DNA of 24,163 bases, from the NCBI GenBank assembly GCA_902580265.1, contig CACHJY010000018.1, positions 1 to 24,163 of the forward strand. Direction: 5' to 3'. Position numbers and translations under genes: made by a program. The stretch is from an uncultured Alphaproteobacteria bacterium. Lineage in GTDB: Bacteria > Pseudomonadota > Alphaproteobacteria > Rhodobacterales > Rhodobacteraceae. Numbering within the stretch: the stretch's first letter is position 1; every line of letters starts with the position of its first letter. The notes beneath the pieces were generated by a model. It was given only the letters and a program-made list of their open reading frames with translations. It was not told the origin of the DNA and made no database searches. Positions 7,014 to 15,231 of the stretch are shown one piece after another.

Positions 7014-10000
7014 ATGTTAAATTTAAATCAGAACAATCAATGGGACTTTTGGATTGATCGCGGAGGAACATTCACAGATATTGTTGCGAGAGATCCTAAT
7101 GGCACCATATTTACCGATAAAATGCTCTCCGAAAATGACTCACTTTATAAAGATGCGGGTATGGCAGGAATCAAGCGTTTTCTGAAAGTACCTCATGACG
7201 CAAAGATACCTACAGATATTATAAACTCCATAAAAATGGGAACAACAGTCGCAACTAATGCCCTTCTTGAAAGAAAAGGGTTTCCTGTGGTTTTATTGAC
7301 TACCAGGGGCTTGAGAGATCAACTGCGTATTGCATACCAAAATAGACCCAATCTGTTTGATCGACAAATTATTTTAACTGAACCGTTATATGATGACATA
7401 GTCGAAGTTGAAGAACGAGTGACGTCTTCCGGTGAAATATTAAAGCCCCTAAATAAAGAAAAGCTCTTTAACGATCTAAGAAAAATAAATAATGTGAAAG
7501 CAAAATCATGTGCAATTGTTTTCATGCATAGTTGCAAATTCAACAGACATGAGCAAGAAGCAGAAGAAGTGGCAAGGGGGTTTGGGTTTTCTCATATTTC
7601 GTTGAGCTATAGAACCTCTCAAATTATGAAATATGTCATGAGAGGAGATACGACTGTCGCTGATGCATACCTAAGCCCTGTTTTAAATAGATATATTGAG
7701 ACACTTTACTCAGAGTTCGAAGGAGATATAAGTAGTAAGATTAGCTTTATGCAATCTAACGGAGGACTTACTAATGCAAGTCTTTTCTCTGGAAAGGATT
7801 CAATTCTATCTGGACCAGCTGGAGGTGTTATAGGTGGAATAAAAACTAGCAATCTGGACAAGGAACACCAGATAATTGGTTTCGATATGGGAGGAACGTC
7901 AACTGATGTTTGGCATTATTCTGGAGAGCTGGAGCGGACGGTAAACAATAAAATTGATGGAATTCGTATTTCAATTCCGATGTTAAGCATTAATACTATA
8001 GCGGCAGGTGGTGGTAGCATCCTTTCAGAAAAATCGGGAAGATTAATTGTAGGGCCTGAAAGTGCAGGAGCAACTCCAGGACCAGCCTGTTATGATAGAG
8101 GAGGACCCTTAACTATTACCGATAGTAACTTAGTTACAGGAAGAATTCACTCTGACTTTTTTCCAAAAACTTTTGGTAATAGTAGCACAAAAAGTTTATC
8201 GCTCAGTGCCTCTAAAATGCTTTTTAAGCAACTTAGTGACAAAATGAATGTTCCTATTGAGGAAATTGCAGAAGGATATATTAGCGTTGCAGATAATAAT
8301 ATGGCCGAAGCAATTAAGAAAATATCAGTTCAAAAGGGTTATGACCTACGAGAGTATTGCCTAACTGTATTCGGGGGTGCTGCTGGACAGCACGCTTGTT
8401 CCATCGCAGAGATATTGGGTATGAAGACCTGCCTTATTCACCCACATGCTTCTGTACTCTCAGCTTATGGTATGGGTTTGGCTGAGATTAGGACCAATAA
8501 AAGTATGGTAATAGAAAAAAATTTAACTAGAGAGGCATTATTAAAAAGTGCGCTTATAGCTGATAGTCTTATTACCTCAACAACGGAGATTCTTGAAAAA
8601 CAAAATGTCTCTGAAAAAAACATAACCTATATAATTAAATTATTCATCAAACTACATGGAACAGATACCAGTATAGATTTCGATTTTGATACTGTGACTA
8701 ATTTACAATCAATATTTAATAAAACCTATTTCCGCCTTTTCGGGTTCAGCCCAGTTTCAAAAAAGTTAGTGATCGAGTCAGTATTTGTTGAAGCTGTCGG
8801 TGGTACTGACGTTAATATAAGAAACAACAGAGCGCTAGAAGCATCTCGTAAAAAATTTCCTACAGTAACCAAAAAAGTTTTTATCGACGGAGAGTGGAAT
8901 GATTGTGAATTTTTTCCAATAGACAGTTTAGGTATAAACTCAAAACTTGTTGGACCTGCTGTACTTGTTGGTTCTCAGACTTCAATTCTACTTAAGAAAG
9001 GCTGGGAAAGCACTCTTCAAGAGAGTGGTGCGCTCAAGCTTAGAAGGGTGAAGACTTTTCAACCTAAGAGTCATACTGAAGCTGCACAAATTGAAGTATT
9101 TAATAATCTATTTATGTCAATTGCTGAACAAATGGGTTTTGTTTTAGAAAAGACGGCGCAATCCATAACTATTAAAGAACGTCTGGATTTTTCCTGTGCT
9201 ATTTTTGATCAGAATGGAGAATTAGTCGCTAATGCCCCACATATGCCAGTTCATTTAGGATCGATGGACTCCACAGTAAAATCTATAATTAGAAATAATT
9301 CTAATTTATCACCTGGTGACATTTTTGCTATCAATGCACCCTACAATGGTGGAACCCATCTCCCAGATATAACTATAGTTAATCCCATTTGGAACACTGA
9401 AAAATCCGAAATAATTTTTTATACAGCAGCTAGGGGGCATCATACTGACATCGGTGGGCTTACCCCAGGGTCCATGCCCTGTAACAGTAAGGATATTAAT
9501 GAAGAAGGTATTTATATTGATAACTGGAAAATTGTAGATAAGAGCATTTTTAGAGAAAAGGAAATTAAGGATAAACTTTTATCAGGATCATATCCAGCTA
9601 GATCTCCTTTTACCAATATTGCTGATTTGAAAGCTCAAATTGCGGCATGCAAAAAAGGAGAAACAGAATTACTGAAAATAGTTGATAAATATGGTCTTAA
9701 AACAGTTTTTAGGTTTCAAGAACTTGTCTGTCAAAATGCTGAAAAAGCTGTAAGGGAGTCAATTAAGAATATAAAAAGTACTAAGATCACGTACCATATG
9801 GATAATGATTTGTCAGGTGCAGTGAGAAAAGTTCAAATCAAACTAACACCAAACTTTGAAAATAGTTCTATAGAAGTTGACTTTAATGGAACTACTATGC
9901 AACTGGAAAGCAACTATAACGCTCCCCTACCTGTAACTAGAGCTGCTGTATTATATGCATTTAGAATCTTAACTGGGGGTAATATTCCAATGAACTCCGG

Positions 10001-10637
10001 AATAATGAAACCCATTCAAATAAAAATTCCGAGGGCAAGTATGTTATCCCCAGAGTATCCAGCTGCAGTAATAGCAGGTAATGTCGAGACTAGCCAGGCT
10101 GTTACATCTGCCTTGTTAATGGGCTTTGGCCTTCAAGCGGCGTCTCAGTCAACCATGAACAATATTACTTGGGGCAATAAAAAGTTTCAATATTACGAAA
10201 CAATTTGTGGTGGCACAGGTGCAGGGATAGACTTTTCTGGCAACTTTTATAAAGGTACCTCTGCTGTTCATAGCCATATGACTAACAGCCGATTAACTGA
10301 TCCGGAGACCCTTGAGTTTAGATATCCTGTTATATTAGAAGAATTTTCGATACGTAAAGGCTCTGGAGGTATTGGGCAGTACTATGGAGGTGATGGTGTG
10401 GTTCGTAGAATCTCTTTTTTAGAACCGATGATAATTTCAGTTCTATCTGGTCACAGGACTATCGGTCCACCAGGCCTGTTCGGTGGAGGATCGGGCAAAG
10501 TAGGATCAACTAGTCTTCTAAGAAATAGTGGTAATGTTGAGATATTGAAGTATGCCGATCAAATAGAAGGGAAAAAAGGTGATACTTTAGTTGTGAAAAC
10601 CCCTGGAGGTGGAGCTTTAGGTGTACCATCTAAGTAG
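7014..10637 (+). CDS. 5-oxoprolinase-like protein, HyuA and HyuB domains fused
   Basis: ATP-dependent 5-oxoprolinases open 5-oxoproline (pyroglutamate) to glutamate; relatives hydrolyse hydantoins or carboxylate ketones. The 1207-residue chain has the full fused architecture. The HyuA half (about 1-690) has DRGGTFTD at 15-22, MGTTVATNALLERKG at 75-89, GFDMGGTSTDV near 289, and a GPESAGATPGPACYDRGG segment. The HyuB half (about 695-1205) has ERLDFSCAIFD near 722, PHMPVHLGS near 742, APYNGGTHLPDI near 775, ARGHHTDIGGLTPGS near 806, and late HMTNSRLTDPE. The GTTVATNALLERKG and PGPACYDRGGPLTITD signatures and the single-chain length favour 5-oxoprolinase over the split hydantoinase/acetone carboxylase forms, but the substrate is inferred. 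The ribosome site is weak (AAAGG about 17 bases upstream). Its end overlaps the convergent ImuA-like gene by 8 bases. Confidence 0.88.
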   Translation: MLNLNQNNQWDFWIDRGGTFTDIVARDPNGTIFTDKMLSENDSLYKDAGMAGIKRFLKVPHDAKIPTDIINSIKMGTTVATNALLERKGFPVVLLTTRGLRDQLRIAYQNRPNLFDRQIILTEPLYDDIVEVEERVTSSGEILKPLNKEKLFNDLRKINNVKAKSCAIVFMHSCKFNRHEQEAEEVARGFGFSHISLSYRTSQIMKYVMRGDTTVADAYLSPVLNRYIETLYSEFEGDISSKISFMQSNGGLTNASLFSGKDSILSGPAGGVIGGIKTSNLDKEHQIIGFDMGGTSTDVWHYSGELERTVNNKIDGIRISIPMLSINTIAAGGGSILSEKSGRLIVGPESAGATPGPACYDRGGPLTITDSNLVTGRIHSDFFPKTFGNSSTKSLSLSASKMLFKQLSDKMNVPIEEIAEGYISVADNNMAEAIKKISVQKGYDLREYCLTVFGGAAGQHACSIAEILGMKTCLIHPHASVLSAYGMGLAEIRTNKSMVIEKNLTREALLKSALIADSLITSTTEILEKQNVSEKNITYIIKLFIKLHGTDTSIDFDFDTVTNLQSIFNKTYFRLFGFSPVSKKLVIESVFVEAVGGTDVNIRNNRALEASRKKFPTVTKKVFIDGEWNDCEFFPIDSLGINSKLVGPAVLVGSQTSILLKKGWESTLQESGALKLRRVKTFQPKSHTEAAQIEVFNNLFMSIAEQMGFVLEKTAQSITIKERLDFSCAIFDQNGELVANAPHMPVHLGSMDSTVKSIIRNNSNLSPGDIFAINAPYNGGTHLPDITIVNPIWNTEKSEIIFYTAARGHHTDIGGLTPGSMPCNSKDINEEGIYIDNWKIVDKSIFREKEIKDKLLSGSYPARSPFTNIADLKAQIAACKKGETELLKIVDKYGLKTVFRFQELVCQNAEKAVRESIKNIKSTKITYHMDNDLSGAVRKVQIKLTPNFENSSIEVDFNGTTMQLESNYNAPLPVTRAAVLYAFRILTGGNIPMNSGIMKPIQIKIPRASMLSPEYPAAVIAGNVETSQAVTSALLMGFGLQAASQSTMNNITWGNKKFQYYETICGGTGAGIDFSGNFYKGTSAVHSHMTNSRLTDPETLEFRYPVILEEFSIRKGSGGIGQYYGGDGVVRRISFLEPMIISVLSGHRTIGPPGLFGGGSGKVGSTSLLRNSGNVEILKYADQIEGKKGDTLVVKTPGGGALGVPSK

Positions 10638-11271
10638 GATATGAATTAGTCTTATATACGTTAATAGTTCTTCTATTATAGCCTTGTTGTCTAGCCTTGA
10701 TGATCCATGATGACAGTTTTAATCTTGATTTGCTGCATACTAGCTCCCACCGTTCTTCTAAAAGAGAACGCTTTTTTTTTGTGGATGAGTCAATCAAAAG
10801 ACTGGGCTTCATATACCATCTGCTCTCAACACCTATTATTTTATTTTGAAAAGAAGAAACTAGTAATATTGTAGGAAGAGTTGAATCTCTTTCTTCTCCT
10901 AAATTTTTGAAAGACAGTATTATTCTTCGTAGACTTGAATATTGAATTGGTTTATGTAGCTCACATACTAAAAGTTCACTTACACCTGACTTTAAAAACT
11001 CTTCCATTACCCATGTAGACTCTTGGTTTGTCATTGTGTCTACCAAAATGAATCTATTTATATCTACCCAAGATGTAAGACCATCAGGATAAAGCGAAAC
11101 ATCTCTCTCTTTTTCTCTTATCCACGTGATATAATTTTTTATATTTCTTGCAATTATAAGTGCAAAAATAAATCTTGATGGCCCTGCTATCTGATGGACA
11201 CTTCCTCTCTTGAGCAATAATCCTGGTAAAAACTCTAGGTATTCAATCTCAGAAAAATTAAAATTATCCAT
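10630..11271 (-). CDS. ImuA-like protein (RecA/SulA-like fold, degenerate)
   Basis: The 213-residue product resembles the alphaproteobacterial ImuA-like family, RecA-fold proteins linked to mutagenic translesion synthesis. The visible match is in the general pattern: an N-terminal LPGLLLKRGSVHQIAGPSR, a hydrophobic strand-helix, a central RFILVDTMTNQESTWVMEEFLKSG, a SSLRRIILSF helix and a late RWELVCSKSRLKLSSWI. No Walker A lysine motif is visible, so ATP binding is doubtful. The frame opens with a GTG at 11334 lacking a ribosome site. The ATG at 11271 has AAGGT about 6 bases upstream and starts just before the conserved part, so it was chosen. No imuB or dnaE2 partner lies in the window. The assignment is from pattern recognition only; an unrelated small protein is possible. 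Confidence 0.6.
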   Translation of the reverse strand: MDNFNFSEIEYLEFLPGLLLKRGSVHQIAGPSRFIFALIIARNIKNYITWIREKERDVSLYPDGLTSWVDINRFILVDTMTNQESTWVMEEFLKSGVSELLVCELHKPIQYSSLRRIILSFKNLGEERDSTLPTILLVSSFQNKIIGVESRWYMKPSLLIDSSTKKKRSLLEERWELVCSKSRLKLSSWIIKARQQGYNRRTINVYKTNSYPT

Positions 11272-11351
11272 ATAATACCTTAAAATTTTTGTTCTTCTTT
11301 TGTTCTTAATATAACTCCATTGTTTTGTAAACACAAGTGTTAATAGACATT

Positions 11352-11873
11352 TTACTCAGATAAGGTGTTTAAATATTCAATCAAGTCTGCACGATCTTTA
11401 TCCTTCTTAAGACCGGCAAAACTCATTGCAGTTCCAGGAGCATACTCGGATGGCTTAGTGAGGTATTTATTGAGTTCTTCTATACTCCAAACCCCTTCTA
11501 AACCCATAAGTGCCTTGGAATATTTAAAACCTTCTATTGAACCTATATCTCGATTTATAACCTTGTAAAGATGGGGGCCAACTCCATTCGCTCCATTATC
11601 TAGCTTATGACATGACTTACATTTACCGAAAACTTTCTTACCCTTTTCTATGTCCGCAGTGGCAAGCAATGAAGCAAAATCAACAACCTCCTCAGTACTT
11701 TCTTCGTTCTCATCATCACTGACTTCAATCTCGAGATAGTAGGCTAATTTTTCTTCTCCATAGTGATCATCACCACTATGGTAAATTAATTCAGTGCCCC
11801 AGTTTAATAACAAAAGAAAGAGAAGAGCTCCACAAAGGGCTCCTCCAATCTTGGTCCACTCGAAGGTATCCAT
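11352..11873 (-). CDS. cycM: Membrane-anchored c-type cytochrome (CycM/cytochrome c552 type)
   Basis: CycM-type cytochromes carry electrons from the bc1 complex to the terminal oxidase while tethered to the inner membrane. The 173-residue product starts with an uncleaved membrane segment (residues about 8-30, IGGALCGALLFLLLLNW). An acidic periplasmic linker (about 35-70, rich in Asp and Glu) leads to a class I cytochrome domain with haem motif CKSCH (85-89) and the axial Met150 in GTAMSFAGL. The frame opens 18 codons earlier, but the ATG at 11873 has AGGAA about 8 bases upstream and gives the expected MDT... family start. It is divergent from pheA, and a promoter-like pair lies in the 107 bases between them. 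The acidic linker could be for docking, which is inference. Confidence 0.92.
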   Translation of the reverse strand: MDTFEWTKIGGALCGALLFLLLLNWGTELIYHSGDDHYGEEKLAYYLEIEVSDDENEESTEEVVDFASLLATADIEKGKKVFGKCKSCHKLDNGANGVGPHLYKVINRDIGSIEGFKYSKALMGLEGVWSIEELNKYLTKPSEYAPGTAMSFAGLKKDKDRADLIEYLNTLSE

Positions 11874-11899
11874 GTTTTTTATTCCTAAATTCAAATAAT

Positions 11900-11927
11900 A
11901 ATATATGTTATATAAAAAATTGAACAA
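11900..11927 (-). promoter_or_regulatory. Possible promoter of cycM
   Basis: On the minus strand TTGTTC (11927-11922) and TATATT (11905-11900) lie 16 bases apart, matching the sigma-70 consensus at four and five of six positions. A start near 11893 would give a leader of about 20 bases with the AGGAA ribosome site. The whole intergenic stretch is very AT-rich, so chance matches are likely. Confidence 0.35.
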
Positions 11928-11980
11928 TATTCTACAACTGATTTAAAAAAAGAGCGCGACAAAATGTGCAGTTTAGAGAA

Positions 11981-12835
11981 ATGATGAAAAAAAAAGTCCT
12001 GAAAATATCATTCCAAGGAGCCCTAGGTTCATATTCACATCAAGCTTCAACTAAATTTTTTAAAGACCCTTTAGTTTTACCTTGTGAGTCCTTTGAAGAC
12101 GCAATTGAAACTGTAAGAAGAGGTAAAGCTGACAAAGCCATTTTACCAGTAGATAACTCAACTTATGGTAGGGTCGCTGATATCCACTCTCTTCTACCAG
12201 CTTCAAAGCTTTTTATAACAGCAGAGTACTTTTTGCCCGTAGATATTTGTATGTTAGGTACTAAATCATCGTGCTTGAAAACAGTAACTACGGCAACAAG
12301 CCACCCAGTTCTTTTAGGCCAATGTAAGAATTTCCTTAAAATAAATAAGATTAAAACCGTTTCCGGCTATGATACTGCGGGTTCCGCTCGATTAATATCA
12401 GAAGAAAATAATAAATTTAAGGGTGCATTGGCGTCAAAAATAGCTGCTAAAATTTATGGCTTAAAGGTATTACAAACTAATGTGCAGGACAATAAAGACA
12501 ACACAACTAGGTTCTTGGTAATGGAGAAAAAGCCTAAGATTCTGATAAAGCAACAGAAAAAAGTAATCACATCTATACTTTTTCAAGTAAGAAATATTCC
12601 AGCTGCTTTATATAAAGCAATGGGAGGTTTTGCTACTAATAATGTTAATATGATAAAGCTAGAGAGCTATATGTTGGGTGGCTCATTTGAAGCAACGCAA
12701 TTCTTCGCTGACATTCAAGGGCATCCAGAGGATAGGTCTGTAAAGAGGGCGTTGGATGAACTCAACTATTTCACCAATAAGCTAGATGTTATAGGCGTTT
12801 ATAAACAGAGTGGATTCAGAGACAAATATTCTTAA
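11981..12835 (+). CDS. pheA: Prephenate dehydratase
   Basis: The enzyme converts prephenate to phenylpyruvate in phenylalanine synthesis. The 284-residue product is monofunctional, with no chorismate mutase domain. The catalytic domain starts at once with ISFQGALGSYSHQA and contains the active-site TRF motif (residues 176-178 in NTTRFLVM). A C-terminal ACT domain (about 191-270) should bind phenylalanine for feedback control. Its motif is ESYM, as in alphaproteobacterial PheA, rather than the ESRP of enterobacteria. The start is uncertain: ATG at 11981, ATG at 11984 (better spaced from TAGAG), or GTG at 11966 are all possible and change only the first few residues. It stands alone between cycM (divergent) and rpoH (convergent, 1 base between the stops). 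Confidence 0.93.
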   Translation: MMKKKVLKISFQGALGSYSHQASTKFFKDPLVLPCESFEDAIETVRRGKADKAILPVDNSTYGRVADIHSLLPASKLFITAEYFLPVDICMLGTKSSCLKTVTTATSHPVLLGQCKNFLKINKIKTVSGYDTAGSARLISEENNKFKGALASKIAAKIYGLKVLQTNVQDNKDNTTRFLVMEKKPKILIKQQKKVITSILFQVRNIPAALYKAMGGFATNNVNMIKLESYMLGGSFEATQFFADIQGHPEDRSVKRALDELNYFTNKLDVIGVYKQSGFRDKYS

Positions 12836-12836
12836 T

Positions 12837-13712
12837 TTAGGTATACTCTACAATTTTAGCTTTCAACCTATCAATTGCTTTGTTCTCAATCTGGCGAACT
12901 CTTTCCCGACTTATTCCATGCTTCTCACTTAGTTGTTCAAGGGTGAGAGGGGGCTCTTTCAACCTCCTATCTAAAATGATACTTTTTTCCCTATCATTCA
13001 AAACAGTCAACGATTTTACTAATATAGCTCTTCTTTCTCTAGTTTCATCACTGTGCACAAATTTCTCGACATGGTCTTCACCTTGATCTGCGAGTAAGGA
13101 CTGCCACTCTTCTTCAGTCTCACCATCACTTTTTATTGTCGCATTCAAAGACACATCACCGCCAATCATTCTTCTATTCATGGCAACCACATCGTTCTCG
13201 GTCACATTTAACTGCCTAGCAATCTCTTCCACATTCTCGGGCAACAGGTCGCCGTCTTCAAATGCTCCAATTTTATTTTTCAATTTCTTTAAATTGAAGA
13301 ACAACTTTTTTTGTGCACTGGTTGTCCCCATCTTAACAAGGCTCCAACTTTTTAAAATGTATTCCTGAATATTAGCCTTTATCCACCAGATGGCATATGT
13401 GGCCAACCTAAAACCTTTTTCTGGGTCGAATCTCTTAACAGCCTGCATCAATCCAACGTTAGCCTCACTCACCACCTCGGAGACTGGCAAACCGTATCCT
13501 CTATAACCCATTGCGATTTTCGCTGCTAGTCTTAAGTGAGATGTGACGAGCTTATGGGCTGATGATCTACACCCCTCTTCTACCCAAGCTTTTGCCAGCG
13601 TATATTCTTCTTCCAGACTTAACATTGGAAATTTTTTTATATCCTCGAAGTATCTCGATAGTCCCGATCCACTTACTATAAGAGATGTATTATATGTATT
13701 ATTATTTACCAT
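12837..13712 (-). CDS. rpoH: RNA polymerase heat-shock sigma factor RpoH (sigma-32)
   Basis: RpoH directs RNA polymerase to heat-shock promoters. The 291-residue protein has regions 1.2 (about 17-50), 2 (SHLRLAAKIAMGYRGYGLP... FRLATYAIWWIKANIQEY, about 58-118) and 4.2 (LTLEQLSEKHGISRERVRQIENKA near the end). The RpoH box QKKLFFNLK at residues 134-142 separates it from RpoD and other group 2 sigma factors. The frame begins with GTG at 13718; the ATG two codons in (13712) is taken as start, although neither has a clear ribosome site. It follows rluD on the same strand after 94 bases that contain promoter-like pairs. Its stop is one base from the stop of pheA. Confidence 0.94.
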   Translation of the reverse strand: MVNNNTYNTSLIVSGSGLSRYFEDIKKFPMLSLEEEYTLAKAWVEEGCRSSAHKLVTSHLRLAAKIAMGYRGYGLPVSEVVSEANVGLMQAVKRFDPEKGFRLATYAIWWIKANIQEYILKSWSLVKMGTTSAQKKLFFNLKKLKNKIGAFEDGDLLPENVEEIARQLNVTENDVVAMNRRMIGGDVSLNATIKSDGETEEEWQSLLADQGEDHVEKFVHSDETRERRAILVKSLTVLNDREKSIILDRRLKEPPLTLEQLSEKHGISRERVRQIENKAIDRLKAKIVEYT

Positions 13713-13723
13713 TATCACTGATT

Positions 13724-13768
13724 TCTATATCGAGATACTTATATATGTCAAATTTTCTAACTTTTCAA
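13724..13768 (-). promoter_or_regulatory. Two overlapping promoter-like pairs upstream of rpoH
   Basis: On the minus strand TTGAAA (13768-13763) and TATATA (13745-13740) are spaced by 17 bases. A second pair, TTGACA (13751-13746) and TATAGA (13729-13724), is spaced by 16. The first would start transcription near 13733 with a leader of about 20 bases. The second would start very close to the ATG at 13712. Either could uncouple rpoH from rluD. These are pattern matches in AT-rich DNA. Confidence 0.4.
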
Positions 13769-13806
13769 GTATATCAAGCATTTTTTATACCAATTTAGTC
13801 GCATTA

Positions 13807-14850
13807 TCAGCTAGCCTTAAATTTGAGTAGGTCTAATAAAAGATTTGAAAAGTCAAGTGGCAAATCAGCTCTGAAAAATAAGTTTTCACCACTCTCTGGG
13901 TGAACAATTGAAAGCTCATGCGCATGAAGCATTTGCCTCAATCTCGAGCCGTCCCAAAAAGGTAAAATATTTTTTTCTATATCGGAGTCTTCTTTTCTTC
14001 TCAGTTTATACAAATTGTCTCCAAAAATCGGGCAGCCAATATATTTTGCATGTACTCTAATTTGATGTGTTCTGCCCGTTTCAATCTCACAGCTCACAAG
14101 CGATAACTTTTTTTGTTCACCCAAATCATATACGGTTTGAACATTGAACCGCGATATAGCTAACTTTCCATTATGAGAGTTAACTTCTATCATTTCTCTG
14201 TGAATCTTATTTCTTCTAATTAGGGTTTTGACCTCTATAATGTTGTCTTCGAGTACTTTTACACCTGACTTGCTTATTAATTTGTTTAGATTTTCATGAG
14301 GATTTCCTATGCATAGTGCTAAATAAGTCTTTTTGATCTGCCGACTTTTAAATTGAGTGATCAAAGAATCCGCGCAAAATTCTGATTTTGCAACAATAAT
14401 GAGACCCGAAGTGTCTTTATCCAGCCTGTGGACTATCCCAGGTCTAAACTTATCGTAGGTAGTTGGAAGTGTATCTCGATATTTGTAAATTAAAAAGTTT
14501 ACAAGTGTACCACATTGATCAGATTTAACCGGGTGAACTACCATATTCGCAGGTTTATTAAATACCACAAAAGCATTGTCCTCAAAAACAATAGGGACAT
14601 CCAAGTCCTCAGCCATTAGACTTTTCTTCGTGTGATTATCAAGGTAGAGAATAATTTGCTCTAAGCCGTCTGTTTTGGTTTTTATGGTCAAAGCTTTTTC
14701 GTTTTTAGGATCAAAAATCATGTTCCGCTTAATTAAACCTTGAATTTTTGTTCTTGATAAACTTAAACTAGGTGGACAATTTTCTAAGATTAGCTTGTCC
14801 AGCTTTCTTTCAGATTTTTTTGTAAAACTAATTATAAATTTTTCAGTCAT
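13807..14850 (-). CDS. rluD: RluA/RluD family 23S rRNA pseudouridine synthase
   Basis: RluD-type enzymes turn uridines of 23S rRNA helix 69 into pseudouridine. The 347-residue protein has an S4 RNA-binding domain (about 16-60, RKLDKLILENCPPSLSLSRTKIQGLIK). The synthase domain follows, with motif HRLDKDTSG at 141-149, Asp144 being the catalytic residue. GRTHQIRVHAKYIGCPIFGD follows later, and LHAHEL is near the C-terminus. S4 domain, length and position next to rpoH favour RluD, but RluC has similar domains. The ATG at 14850 is the only possible start upstream of the S4 domain, since a stop precedes it in frame. It has no recognisable ribosome site and lies 5 bases from the start of a divergent gene. 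Confidence 0.88.
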   Translation of the reverse strand: MTEKFIISFTKKSERKLDKLILENCPPSLSLSRTKIQGLIKRNMIFDPKNEKALTIKTKTDGLEQIILYLDNHTKKSLMAEDLDVPIVFEDNAFVVFNKPANMVVHPVKSDQCGTLVNFLIYKYRDTLPTTYDKFRPGIVHRLDKDTSGLIIVAKSEFCADSLITQFKSRQIKKTYLALCIGNPHENLNKLISKSGVKVLEDNIIEVKTLIRRNKIHREMIEVNSHNGKLAISRFNVQTVYDLGEQKKLSLVSCEIETGRTHQIRVHAKYIGCPIFGDNLYKLRRKEDSDIEKNILPFWDGSRLRQMLHAHELSIVHPESGENLFFRADLPLDFSNLLLDLLKFKAS

Positions 14851-14855
14851 GATAG

Positions 14856-15206
14856 ATGCCAGAAATTAAAAAGAGTTCAAAACCTGATTTACCTTTAGTT
14901 TTCTTGAAGCGGTTAGTAATAGTACTTTCGGTAGTGATGGTTTTAGGTTTTTTATTTCTTATAACCATTCTAGGCATAAAAATATCTAACTTCAATACCG
15001 CACCAGTAACAATAACTGAATCGTCCAATCGAAATATCATAGTGCCTGACGGAAAAGTTGAAAGAATTGATATTGAGGATAACACGTTAACTTTAGTTAT
15101 AAAAGTGGGCGAAGGACAACTCGAGATCTATGTTATAGACTTGAAGGATGGAATATTATTAAATCAATACTCTATTAAACAAAAAAAAAGCAACTATAAT
15201 AATTGA
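14856..15206 (+). CDS. Small membrane protein resembling the DUF6476 family
   Basis: The 116-residue protein has a short positively charged N-terminus, one membrane segment (about residues 19-43, LVIVLSVVMVLGFLFLITILGI) and a C-terminal domain of about 70 residues that looks like beta strands (IIVPDGKVERIDIEDNTLTLV). With a charged N-terminus and a single helix, the C-terminal domain is probably periplasmic. Layout and position, divergent from rluD near rpoH, match a family seen in Rhodobacterales-like bacteria (DUF6476, as I recall it). Its function is unknown. The ATG is 5 bases from the rluD ATG on the other strand, and no ribosome site is visible, so the mRNA may have a very short leader. 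dnaG follows after 25 bases, so it may open the dnaG-rpoD operon. Confidence 0.7.
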   Translation: MPEIKKSSKPDLPLVFLKRLVIVLSVVMVLGFLFLITILGIKISNFNTAPVTITESSNRNIIVPDGKVERIDIEDNTLTLVIKVGEGQLEIYVIDLKDGILLNQYSIKQKKSNYNN

Positions 15207-15231
15207 TTACAATTCACGAGTTTGAAATACT

